Shown piece by piece: positions 1 through 5,520 of a DNA stretch of 5,520 nt (position 1 is the stretch's first letter; each line of letters starts with the position of its first letter). A program made the translations under genes and the position numbers. The DNA lies in assembly GCA_903845315.1 (NCBI GenBank), contig CAIMWY010000280.1, forward strand, positions 1-5,520. Direction: 5' to 3'. The notes under the pieces were generated by a model. It saw only the letters and a list, made by a program, of their open reading frames with translations, was not told the origin of the DNA and ran no database searches. The stretch is from an uncultured Burkholderiales bacterium (GTDB taxonomy: Bacteria > Pseudomonadota > Gammaproteobacteria > Burkholderiales > Burkholderiaceae).

Positions 1-621
1 GACTCGACGCTCATCAACATCGAATGCATTGACGAAATTGCAGATGCAGTCGGCCGTAAAGCCGAAGTAGCAGCCATCACCGAAGCAGCGATGCGCGGTG
101 AAATCACTGATTTCAAAGACAGCTTGCGTCGTCGTGTCGCCCTGCTCAACGGCGTACCAGAGGCCGCCCTGACTGACGTGTTTGAACAGCGCTTGCGCCT
201 CAACCCAGGGGCCAAAACATTGATTGACGCATGCAAAGGCGTTGGCATAAAGATCTTGCTTGTCAGCGGCGGCTTCACCTTTTTTGCCGAACGCGTGTGC
301 GGTCTGCTCAACATCGATTTTGCCCGCAGCAATGTGCTCGAAATCATCGATGGTCATCTGACGGGTCGAATGATTGACCAGCCTTGGGGTGACATCTGTG
401 ACGGCGCGGAGAAACGCAAGATGCTGCTAGAAACCTGCGCCCAACTCAACATCAGCCCCAAGCAAGCCATTGCCATGGGCGACGGTGCCAATGATTTGTT
501 GATGATGGGCGAAGCCGGTTTGTCGGTGGCATACCATGCCAAACCGAAAGTACGAGAACAGGCCATGGTCGCCATCAATGCAGGCGGCTTGGATCGATTA
601 CTTGAAGTCGTTCATCCCTAA
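1..621 (+). CDS. serB: Phosphoserine phosphatase, C-terminal part (5'-truncated by window edge)
   Basis: Predicted cytoplasmic HAD-superfamily enzyme that hydrolyses O-phosphoserine to L-serine, the last step of serine synthesis. The reading frame is open from base 1 and gives 206 residues before the TAA. It begins DSTL, the second half of the DxDST motif, so the nucleophilic Asp lies two residues outside the window. Visible family residues, numbered within the fragment, are Glu8 (IECIDE), Arg45 in SLRRRV, Ser89 in LVSGG (motif II), Lys138 in GAEKRK (motif III), and Asp161/Asp165 in MGDGAND (motif IV). Their spacing agrees closely with characterised phosphoserine phosphatases; for example Lys to Asp is 23 residues, as in the Methanocaldococcus jannaschii enzyme. 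Nothing in the visible part looks broken. The true start is upstream. An ATG at base 91 is internal, since the catalytic motif precedes it. The gene converges on the Bug gene. Another HAD phosphatase is possible but less likely given the IECIDE and SLRRRV signatures. Confidence 0.95.
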   Translation, partial: DSTLINIECIDEIADAVGRKAEVAAITEAAMRGEITDFKDSLRRRVALLNGVPEAALTDVFEQRLRLNPGAKTLIDACKGVGIKILLVSGGFTFFAERVCGLLNIDFARSNVLEIIDGHLTGRMIDQPWGDICDGAEKRKMLLETCAQLNISPKQAIAMGDGANDLLMMGEAGLSVAYHAKPKVREQAMVAINAGGLDRLLEVVHP

Positions 622-625
622 TGTG

Positions 626-657
626 AAACCAGTCGCAGATCAAATATTCTCTGGTTT
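626..657. repeat. Inverted repeat at the serB/bug convergent junction (possible weak bidirectional terminator)
   Basis: AAACCAG (626-632) and CTGGTTT (651-657) form a 7-base stem around an 18-base loop, overlapping the last codons of the Bug gene. A second alternative pairing exists between ATCAAA (639-644) and TTTGAT (655-660). Two convergent genes 18 bases apart would be expected to share termination signals. However, the loop is long, the stem is AT-rich and there is no clear T-run on either strand, so a terminator role is only a guess. Confidence 0.25.
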
Positions 658-1629
658 GATTTGCGCACGGGCAATCACAGGCTTCCAACGCGCCTGCTCT
701 GACTTGATGAAGGCTTCAAATTCGGCGGCGGTATTGCCAACAGCCAAAGCTGTGTCTTGGGCCAGCTTGTCTTTCACCAAACTTGTGCGTGCCGCCTTGA
801 TGGCTTCGACCTCCAGTTTAAGCAGGTGTGGCTTGGGCCACGAACTCGGCGCCAACAAACCGTACCACTGCGTCATCTCAAAGCCTTTGTAGCCCTGCTC
901 AGCCACCGTTGGGACATCAGGCATTTGCGGTAACCGAGCGCTGGTGCCTGTAGCGATACAGCGCAACTTGCCAGCTTTGATAAAGCCCATCAATGCTGGT
1001 GCCCCAACGGCAGCAGCCTGCAGACGAGCAGCCATCAAGTCGGTCAACATAGCTCCTGTTCCGCGGTACGGGACATGCAGCATGAAAGTATCGCTCACCA
1101 TTTTGAGGTACTCAAACGCCAAATGTCCCGCGCTCCCGTTGCCGGCCGATCCGTAATTCAACTGTCCTGGCTTGCTCTTGGCGTAAATCACAAACTCCTT
1201 CAAATTGCGCACGGGCAGATCGGGATGCACCACATACAAGCTTGGCACTTTAGAGAGTAAGGTGATGGGCATGAAGTCATGCACCAAGTCATACGCGAGC
1301 TTGGGAAAGATGTAGGGATTCACCGCCAAGGTGCCAATATGTCCCAAGATAAGGGTATGTTCATCATGACTATGGGCGACTTCTTGCATGGCAATATTGC
1401 CGGCACCTCCCGGCTTGTTATCGACAAAAACGCTTTGCCCCAAGCCTTTGGACATTTCGTTGGCCACTGAACGGGCAACAATTTCAGAACTTCCTCCGGG
1501 TGCAAAAGGCACCACCAAACGCATAGGTTTTGCGGGCCAAGCAACTTGGGGCCAAGCAGAAGACATCAAAGTAGCACTCGCACCCGCGACTGAAGTCGCC
1601 ATCCATTGACGACGATTGGTCTTATCCAT
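640..1629 (-). CDS. Bug-family tripartite tricarboxylate transporter-type substrate-binding protein
   Basis: Predicted exported solute-binding protein of the Bug (TctC-like) family, which is greatly expanded in Burkholderiales; members bind small carboxylates or related metabolites in the periplasm. The protein is 329 residues, a usual length. Residues 1-25 or 1-30 form a signal peptide with twin Arg (NRRQWM, Arg6-Arg7) before a mild hydrophobic stretch, which suggests Tat export; cleavage could follow SSA (25) or QVA (30). The mature start is typical: WPAKPMRLVVPFAPGG (31-46). Then come NKPGGAGNIA (71-80), GSAGNGSAGHLAFE (160-173), VPYRG (186-190), IKAGKLR (217-223), PDVPTVAEQG (237-246) and TQWYGLLAP (253-261), all Bug hallmarks. 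The ligand cannot be read from the sequence. The start is the ATG at 1629; a GTG at 1632 directly before it is equally possible. It lies 22 bases after the uvrC stop on the same strand and is probably co-transcribed. No TctA/TctB-type membrane genes are adjacent, so it is an orphan binding protein here. Confidence 0.93.
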   Translation of the reverse strand: MDKTNRRQWMATSVAGASATLMSSAWPQVAWPAKPMRLVVPFAPGGSSEIVARSVANEMSKGLGQSVFVDNKPGGAGNIAMQEVAHSHDEHTLILGHIGTLAVNPYIFPKLAYDLVHDFMPITLLSKVPSLYVVHPDLPVRNLKEFVIYAKSKPGQLNYGSAGNGSAGHLAFEYLKMVSDTFMLHVPYRGTGAMLTDLMAARLQAAAVGAPALMGFIKAGKLRCIATGTSARLPQMPDVPTVAEQGYKGFEMTQWYGLLAPSSWPKPHLLKLEVEAIKAARTSLVKDKLAQDTALAVGNTAAEFEAFIKSEQARWKPVIARAQIKPENI

Positions 1630-1635
1630 CACTTC

Positions 1636-1644
1636 ATCACCTCC
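1636..1644 (-). promoter_or_regulatory. Strong Shine-Dalgarno sequence of the Bug gene
   Basis: On the minus strand these bases read GGAGGTGAT, a nine-base perfect complement of the 16S rRNA 3' end. GGAGG lies 7 bases before the GTG at 1632 and 10 bases before the ATG at 1629, so it supports this start region without deciding between the two codons. It sits in the short uvrC-bug gap and should give independent, efficient translation even if the mRNA begins upstream of uvrC. Confidence 0.8.
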
Positions 1645-1651
1645 AAAATTT

Positions 1652-3559
1652 TCAACGCAAGGCTTGGTAAATTGTCTGTGCCAGCTCAGACGAAATACCG
1701 TCCACCGACATCAAGTCTTGCACGCTGGCATCGGCCACACCTCGAGCGCCACCAAATCGCTGCAACAACTTGGCACGCTTTTTAGGGCCAATTCCTGCAA
1801 TTTCTTCCAGCTTACTGCCTCCCACGCGCACCTTGGCACGCGCGGCGCGCATACCTGTGATGGCAAAGCGGTGTGCCTCATCACGCACTTGGGCTACCAG
1901 CATCAAAGCCGCCGAGTCACGTCCCAAATACACTTTCTCTCGACCATCGGCAAACACCAACTCTTCCAGACCCACCTTGCGTCCCTCGCCTTTTTCCACA
2001 CCCACAATACGCGCCAAGTCCAAGCCTAGCGTCTCAAACACGTCGCGCGCCATTGACACCTGGCCTTTCCCGCCATCAATCAATACCAAGTCTGGTAACT
2101 TGCCTTCACTCGCGCGCACCGCCTCAGCTAATTTACTGTAGCGACGTGTCAGAACTTGGCGCATGGCCGCGTAATCATCCCCTGGCGTGATGCCCTCGAT
2201 GTTGTAGCGACGGTATTCGTTGCTTTGCATCTTATGGTGGTGAAACACCACACATGAAGCCTGCGTAGACTCACCCGCGGTATGAGAAATATCAAAACAC
2301 TCCATGCGAAAGCTGTCGAGGTCTTCAGGCGCTAAATCCAGGGCATCGACCAAAGCACGAGTGCGTGCTTGTTGCGAGCCCTCTTCCGCCAACAAACGTG
2401 CCAACTGAATGTCCGCATTTTGCTGAGCCATCTCCAACCACGCGCGACGCTGTTCGCGTGGGTTGTGAACAACCGATATCTTGACACCCGTCTGCTCAAT
2501 CAATGCATGAATCAACTCTTTCTCCACCGAATGGCTGGTGATCAATGCAGGGGGCACCGGCACTTCCAGGTAGTGCTGACTCAAGAAAGCCTCTAACACT
2601 TCAACCGGTTCCGCGTCGTCCACATGCACCGGAAAATAAGGCCGGTCACCCAAGTGCCTGCCGCCACGCACCATTGCCAAGTTCACACATGCTTTACCAC
2701 CCTGCACTTTAACGGCCAAGATATCCACGTCTTGATCGCCCACCGTGTCCATCGCTTGGCTGTGCAGCACTTTAGACAAGGCACTCATTTGATTGCGCAA
2801 CTCTGCAGCCTGCTCAAATTCCAGTCGCTCTGCATGCGCCATCATGCGCTGCTCAATCGAGGTCATTACCTCCTGCGTCTCGCCCCGCAACAAACGCATC
2901 GCACTGTCGACATCGCGTTGGTAGTCGGCCACTGAAATGTGTCCCACGCACGGCCCCGAACAGCGCTTGATTTGAAACAGCAAACACGGACGGGTGCGAT
3001 TGCTGAACACTGTGTCTTCACAGGTGCGCAGACGAAATACTTTTTGTAGCAACTGAATCGCCTCACGTACCGCCCACACACTGGGATAGGGCCCAAAGTA
3101 GTCATGTCGTTTGTCTACCGCACCCCGGTAATACACCACCCGCGGAACCTGGCTTGCACTCAGCGTGACAGCACGCTCTTCTGTCGCACCAGACACCGCC
3201 TTGACGGGCAAGGCGCGGGTGAGTTTGAGGTAGGGGTAACTCTTGTCATCACGAAACAAGATGTTGTATTTCGGCTTGAGTGACTTGATCAGGTTGTTTT
3301 CAAGCAGCAAAGCCTCAGCTTCTGAGCGCACCACCGTAGTCTCAAGACGCACGATCTTGCTCACCATATGCCCGATGCGGGTACCTCCATGGTTTTTTTG
3401 AAAATAACTAAGCACACGCTTTTTCAGGCTGATAGCCTTACCCACGTAAAGCACCTGCTCTTGCGCATCGAAATAGCGGTACACGCCTGGTAACGCAGGC
3501 AAGGCGGCCACTTGTTGCAATATTTCAGGCGAATGTCGGGGAACGGATTCTTCATGCAT
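1652..3559 (-). CDS. uvrC: UvrABC excinuclease subunit C
   Basis: Nuclease subunit of nucleotide excision repair; it makes the 3' and then the 5' incision around damage marked by UvrA-UvrB. The protein is 635 residues (E. coli UvrC is 610). Domains in order: GIY-YIG nuclease about 22-100, with PGVYRYF, YVGKA (Tyr38), Arg48 and Glu87 matching the catalytic set; a Cys cluster at 180, 192, 200 and 204 (C-x11-C-x7-C-x3-C), the spacing of the [4Fe-4S] site in E. coli UvrC; a UVR motif about 234-265 that contacts UvrB; an RNase H-like nuclease with ECFDISH (Asp423), LIDGGKGQ (Asp495) and DEAHRF (His563); and tandem helix-hairpin-helix motifs about 583-635. All catalytic residues are present. The ATG at 3559 was chosen because the GIY-YIG domain begins about 22 residues in. 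The frame stays open for 111 codons further upstream, but that part is antisense to earP and not UvrC-like. No good ribosome binding site is visible; GGGG abuts the ATG. It is divergent from earP and followed closely by the Bug gene. Confidence 0.97.
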   Translation of the reverse strand: MHEESVPRHSPEILQQVAALPALPGVYRYFDAQEQVLYVGKAISLKKRVLSYFQKNHGGTRIGHMVSKIVRLETTVVRSEAEALLLENNLIKSLKPKYNILFRDDKSYPYLKLTRALPVKAVSGATEERAVTLSASQVPRVVYYRGAVDKRHDYFGPYPSVWAVREAIQLLQKVFRLRTCEDTVFSNRTRPCLLFQIKRCSGPCVGHISVADYQRDVDSAMRLLRGETQEVMTSIEQRMMAHAERLEFEQAAELRNQMSALSKVLHSQAMDTVGDQDVDILAVKVQGGKACVNLAMVRGGRHLGDRPYFPVHVDDAEPVEVLEAFLSQHYLEVPVPPALITSHSVEKELIHALIEQTGVKISVVHNPREQRRAWLEMAQQNADIQLARLLAEEGSQQARTRALVDALDLAPEDLDSFRMECFDISHTAGESTQASCVVFHHHKMQSNEYRRYNIEGITPGDDYAAMRQVLTRRYSKLAEAVRASEGKLPDLVLIDGGKGQVSMARDVFETLGLDLARIVGVEKGEGRKVGLEELVFADGREKVYLGRDSAALMLVAQVRDEAHRFAITGMRAARAKVRVGGSKLEEIAGIGPKKRAKLLQRFGGARGVADASVQDLMSVDGISSELAQTIYQALR

Positions 3560-3565
3560 CCCCGT

Positions 3566-3577
3566 ATTGTGGACAAT
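3566..3577. promoter_or_regulatory. Palindrome in the uvrC/earP divergent gap (operator-like or DnaA-box-like)
   Basis: ATTGT-GG-ACAAT is an inverted repeat with perfect 5-base arms and a 2-base centre, inside the 25-base gap between the uvrC start (3559) and the proposed earP start (3585). On the minus strand bases 3568-3576 read TTGTCCACA, one base from the E. coli DnaA box TTATCCACA. The arms also resemble poor -10 hexamers facing both ways: TATTGT on the + strand (3565-3570) and CACAAT on the - strand. A binding site here could affect both genes, but no regulator is identified and a 12-base palindrome can arise by chance. Confidence 0.3.
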
Positions 3578-3584
3578 CCCCAGG

Positions 3585-4688
3585 GTGAAACAAACCACAT
3601 GGACTTGGGATATTTTTTGCCGCGTCATTGACAACCATGGTGACTTGGGCGTGTGCTGGCGGCTTTGCGCCGACCTCGGTGCGCGCGGCCACCATGTCCG
3701 CTTATGGGTAGACGATGCATCGGCCCTGTCATGGATGGCGCCCTCAGGCAGTGCGGGCGTTGAAGTTCTCCCTTGGGCATCCTCCAAAAAAGTCACCGCG
3801 GTGGGCCATGTGGTCATAGAAACTTTTGGATGCCGTTTGCCTGAAGAGGTAGAACGAGCCATTGCCAAACGGCCCCGAACTGTGTGGCTCAACCTCGAAT
3901 ACCTCAGTGCCGAAGACTATGTACCCCGTTCGCACGGCTTACCATCACCCGTGATGCAGGGTCCCGCACGCGGCGCAACAAAATGGTTTTTCTATCCTGG
4001 CTTTACCTTAGACACTGGCGGTTTACTGCGTGAGCTTGACCTCGATACAAGACAGGCAAAATTTGATGCAATCGCTTGGCGAGCCTCTCTCCAAGTTCTA
4101 CAGCCCATTCACCCTCAAGAGCGTTGGGTCTCACTGTTTTGCTACGAACCCCAAGGTTTACCAGAGCTTTTACTCAAGCTCAACCACAGCACTCACCCCA
4201 CACGTTTGTGCGTCACAGCAGGCCGTGCACAAACCGCTACAGCCCTGGCATGCCAAGCCTTGGGTTGGTCTGCACAAGGCACCGATTCTTTGCCCATCAC
4301 CTACCTGCCCTACCTGAGCCAAATCGAGTTCGACCACTTACTCTGGGCCTGTGACCTTAACTTTGTCAGAGGGGAGGACTCCCTCCTGCGAGCCATTTGG
4401 GCTGGTAAACCCTTCGTTTGGCATATCTATCCACAACATGACTTGGCGCATCACAAAAAACTACGTGCCTTCTACCAAATAACGGACATGCCACTCAGCC
4501 TGCGCCAAGTTCATGATGCATGGAATAGCATGAGCCCTTTATGGCCACTGCCATGGATTGACCCCTTGCCCTCTGATGTACTGAAGTGGGGTCAAAGCTG
4601 CCGTGCTAATTTAGCCCAACGCCCTGATTTGTGCACCCAGTTGTTGCGCTGGGTGTCACAACGGGCTGAGGACTTTGAAAAAGGCTAA
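3585..4688 (+). CDS. earP: EF-P arginine rhamnosyltransferase EarP
   Basis: Glycosyltransferase (GT-B fold, formerly DUF2331) that moves rhamnose from dTDP-L-rhamnose onto Arg32 of elongation factor P in the cytoplasm, activating it for relief of polyproline stalling. With the GTG start at 3585 the protein has 367 residues, normal for the family. The N-terminal motif [20 protein letters not shown] (8-27) carries Asp16 and Asp20, four residues apart like the catalytic Asp13/Asp17 reported for Pseudomonas putida Ear[11 protein letters not shown] (261-270) carries Glu264, matching the conserved Glu of the nucleotide-sugar site. [14 protein letters not shown] (137-150) is also family-typical. The start is uncertain: no ATG lies in frame nearby. 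A TTG at 3567 would add six residues, while GTG at 3585 gives the usual few residues before [10 protein letters not shown]. Neither has a strong ribosome binding site. It is divergent from uvrC and lies 75 bases before its substrate gene efp. No dTDP-rhamnose synthesis genes are in the window. Confidence 0.94.
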   Translation: MKQTTWTWDIFCRVIDNHGDLGVCWRLCADLGARGHHVRLWVDDASALSWMAPSGSAGVEVLPWASSKKVTAVGHVVIETFGCRLPEEVERAIAKRPRTVWLNLEYLSAEDYVPRSHGLPSPVMQGPARGATKWFFYPGFTLDTGGLLRELDLDTRQAKFDAIAWRASLQVLQPIHPQERWVSLFCYEPQGLPELLLKLNHSTHPTRLCVTAGRAQTATALACQALGWSAQGTDSLPITYLPYLSQIEFDHLLWACDLNFVRGEDSLLRAIWAGKPFVWHIYPQHDLAHHKKLRAFYQITDMPLSLRQVHDAWNSMSPLWPLPWIDPLPSDVLKWGQSCRANLAQRPDLCTQLLRWVSQRAEDFEKG

Positions 4689-4691
4689 AAT
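4686..4691 (+). promoter_or_regulatory. Candidate -10 element upstream of efp
   Basis: TAAAAT overlaps the earP stop codon and differs from the sigma-70 -10 consensus by one base. Transcription from here would begin near 4698 and give efp a leader of roughly 65 bases. No convincing -35 hexamer lies 16-18 bases upstream, and the composition may be fortuitous. EF-P is usually abundant relative to its modification enzyme, so a separate efp promoter in this gap is plausible on biological grounds. Confidence 0.3.
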
Positions 4692-4695
4692 CGAC

Positions 4696-4708
4696 GGCTA
4701 GGTTAGCC
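4696..4708 (+). repeat. Small hairpin in the earP-efp spacer
   Basis: GGCTA (4696-4700) and TAGCC (4704-4708) are perfect inverted arms around a 3-base loop. A further GGCTA copy lies at 4683-4687, so two competing pairings with TAGCC are possible. No T-run follows, so it does not look like an intrinsic terminator. It may be leader structure of efp or chance. Confidence 0.25.
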
Positions 4709-4763
4709 CTACTCAGTTTGACTTGCTTTGGGGCCCTATTTCACTCAACAACCCCTACACACT

Positions 4764-5318
4764 ATGAAAACCGCTCAAGAAATTCGCGCTGGAAACGTCA
4801 TCATGCACGGCAAAGACCCCATGGTTGTCCTGCGCACAGAATACCAACGTGGCGGCCGTGGCTCTTCCACTGTTCGTATGAAACTCAAGAGTCTGATCGC
4901 CAACTTCGGCACCGAAGTCGTGTTCAAGGCTGACGACAAGATGGACCAAGTCATCTTGGACAAAAAAGAATGCACATACACGTACTTTGCTGACCCCATG
5001 TATGTTTGTATGGACACCGAATTCAACCAATACGAAGTTGAAGCCAGCAATATGGGCGATGCCCTGAACTACCTTGAAGACGGTATGTCTCTCGAAGTGG
5101 TGTTCTATGACGAAAAAGCCATCTCAGTTGAGTTACCCACCAATGTGGTTCGTGAAATCACCTGGACAGAACCCGCCGTTAAAGGCGACACATCGGGCAA
5201 GGTGCTCAAGCCCGCAAAAATCTCCACTGGCTTCGAGATTGGCGTTCCAATTTTTGTAGCTCAGGGCGACAAGGTCGAAATCGACACCCGGACTGGCGAA
5301 TACCGTAAACGCGTCTAA
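4764..5318 (+). CDS. efp: Translation elongation factor P
   Basis: EF-P binds the ribosome between the P and E sites and speeds peptide bond formation at consecutive prolines. The protein is 184 residues with the usual three-domain layout: KOW-like domain about 1-63, central OB domain about 65-127, and C-terminal OB domain about 128-184 with the typical [16 protein letters not shown] segment (154-169) and the ending [11 protein letters not shown]. The acceptor loop YQRGGRGSS places Arg at position 32, the residue rhamnosylated by EarP, rather than the Lys used by the EpmA/EpmB pathway; the adjacent earP confirms the match. The ATG at 4764 gives the standard [11 protein letters not shown] start; a TTG at 4728 in frame would add 12 non-family residues. 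No Shine-Dalgarno sequence precedes the ATG: the preceding 20 bases are C/A-rich. It follows earP by 75 bases and ends just before a strong hairpin. Confidence 0.97.
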   Translation: MKTAQEIRAGNVIMHGKDPMVVLRTEYQRGGRGSSTVRMKLKSLIANFGTEVVFKADDKMDQVILDKKECTYTYFADPMYVCMDTEFNQYEVEASNMGDALNYLEDGMSLEVVFYDEKAISVELPTNVVREITWTEPAVKGDTSGKVLKPAKISTGFEIGVPIFVAQGDKVEIDTRTGEYRKRV

Positions 5319-5342
5319 GCCTAGACTGCGCACTCATCCAGC

Positions 5343-5366
5343 AAGGGCTCCTGCGGGAGCCTTTCC
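5343..5366 (+). terminator. Rho-independent terminator after efp
   Basis: AAGGGCTCC (5343-5351) pairs with GGAGCCTTT (5356-5364) as a nine-base, GC-rich stem with one G-U pair and the four-base loop TGCG, starting 24 bases after the efp stop. The T-tract is short (TTT, inside the stem's 3' arm, then CC), so it is weaker than a classic terminator, but position and stem strength support termination of the earP-efp unit. Confidence 0.75.
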
Positions 5367-5394
5367 AATGTCTGCATGCCGTTAACATAGCTTT

Positions 5395-5520
5395 ATGGAC
5401 GGAATGCTTGACCCTAACGACAGACGCTTGGCAGAAGCTTGGGAAATCCTCAAGGCGCAGCATGAACAGGGCGATGGACTTGTTCCTGAATCGAATCGAC
5501 TGGCCTTTGCCGATCCTGAA
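5395..5520 (+). CDS. Unidentified protein, N-terminal fragment (possibly LOG/TIGR00730-like)
   Basis: An open frame of 42 codons starts at ATG 5395 and runs off the right edge. It encodes a hydrophilic, acidic N-terminus starting MDGMLDPNDRRLAEAWEIL and reaching RLAFADPE at the edge. A second in-frame ATG at 5404 (MLDPNDRR) is an alternative start. No signal peptide or membrane segment is visible, so a cytoplasmic protein is likely. No clear ribosome binding site precedes either ATG. The FADPE element before the cut recalls the N-terminal extension of larger LOG-like lysine decarboxylase-family (TIGR00730 Rossmann fold) proteins of proteobacteria, but the diagnostic PGGxGTxxE motif would be outside the window, so this is only a recollection and no function is assigned. 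The frame is supported by its position after the efp terminator and protein-like composition. Confidence 0.55.
   Translation, partial: MDGMLDPNDRRLAEAWEILKAQHEQGDGLVPESNRLAFADPE

Noticed and set aside
536..892. Plus-strand open frame across the serB end and the Bug gene
   Set aside because: It overlaps two well-supported genes in other frames and has no family features.
1616..2190. Several overlapping plus-strand open frames opposite uvrC
   Set aside because: They are antisense to the highly conserved C-terminal UvrC domains, with low-complexity, Ser/Thr/Pro/His-rich translations typical of shadow frames.
3560..3892. Minus-strand frame continuous with uvrC, extending it by 111 codons
   Set aside because: The extension is antisense to the conserved N-terminal region of earP, has no UvrC or other recognisable motif, and UvrC family proteins start close to the ATG at 3559.
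4718..4746. TTGACT (4718-4723) as a -35 box for efp
   Set aside because: No acceptable -10 hexamer lies 16-18 bases downstream; the best TA-rich element, TATTTC at 4737, is only 13 bases away.
4728..4763. Upstream in-frame TTG start for efp
   Set aside because: It would add 12 residues absent from EF-P proteins; the [11 protein letters not shown] start at 4764 is standard and puts Arg at position 32.
5206..5463. Minus-strand open frame over the efp end and terminator
   Set aside because: It runs through the terminator hairpin, is Arg/Cys/Ser-rich without recognisable motifs, and overlaps efp.
1..5520. Mobile elements, CRISPR repeats, tRNA/rRNA genes or toxin-antitoxin/defence genes
   Set aside because: Reading both strands showed no regularly spaced repeats, transposase-like frames, tRNA-like cloverleaf sequence or defence-type motifs; nearly all sequence is accounted for by conserved genes.

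Overview
This window looks like a piece of a betaproteobacterial chromosome, most likely from the order Burkholderiales and perhaps Comamonadaceae-like (Limnohabitans/Rhodoferax type). The grounds are protein flavour and gene content: a Bug-type periplasmic binding protein, EarP next to an EF-P carrying Arg32, and a moderately GC-rich coding style. The genus is inferred, not shown.

Layout from left to right: (1) the 3' part of serB (phosphoserine phosphatase, + strand), cut by the window edge inside its DxDST motif; (2) a Bug-family solute-binding protein and uvrC, both on the - strand and 22 bases apart, so probably co-transcribed in the order uvrC then bug; serB and bug converge with an 18-base gap; (3) a tight divergent junction between uvrC (-) and earP (+); (4) earP followed by efp on the + strand, with a 75-base spacer; (5) a rho-independent terminator-like hairpin after efp; (6) the first 42 codons of another + strand gene that runs off the right edge. 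No stretch longer than about 80 bases lacks a gene. I see no tRNA, rRNA, CRISPR array, insertion sequence or phage gene.

How the genes fit together: earP and efp form a functional pair. EarP transfers rhamnose from dTDP-rhamnose to Arg32 of elongation factor P, and this EF-P does have Arg at position 32 in its acceptor loop. UvrC is the dual-incision nuclease of nucleotide excision repair and looks intact, including the four-cysteine cluster. SerB makes L-serine. The Bug protein is a predicted exported ligand-binding protein with no membrane transporter genes beside it.

This is largely an ordinary housekeeping region, and I find no convincing undescribed system. The points most worth a second look are a 12-base palindrome resembling a DnaA box in the uvrC/earP divergent gap, the Bug gene attached to uvrC with a near-perfect ribosome binding site, and the lack of a Shine-Dalgarno sequence before efp.
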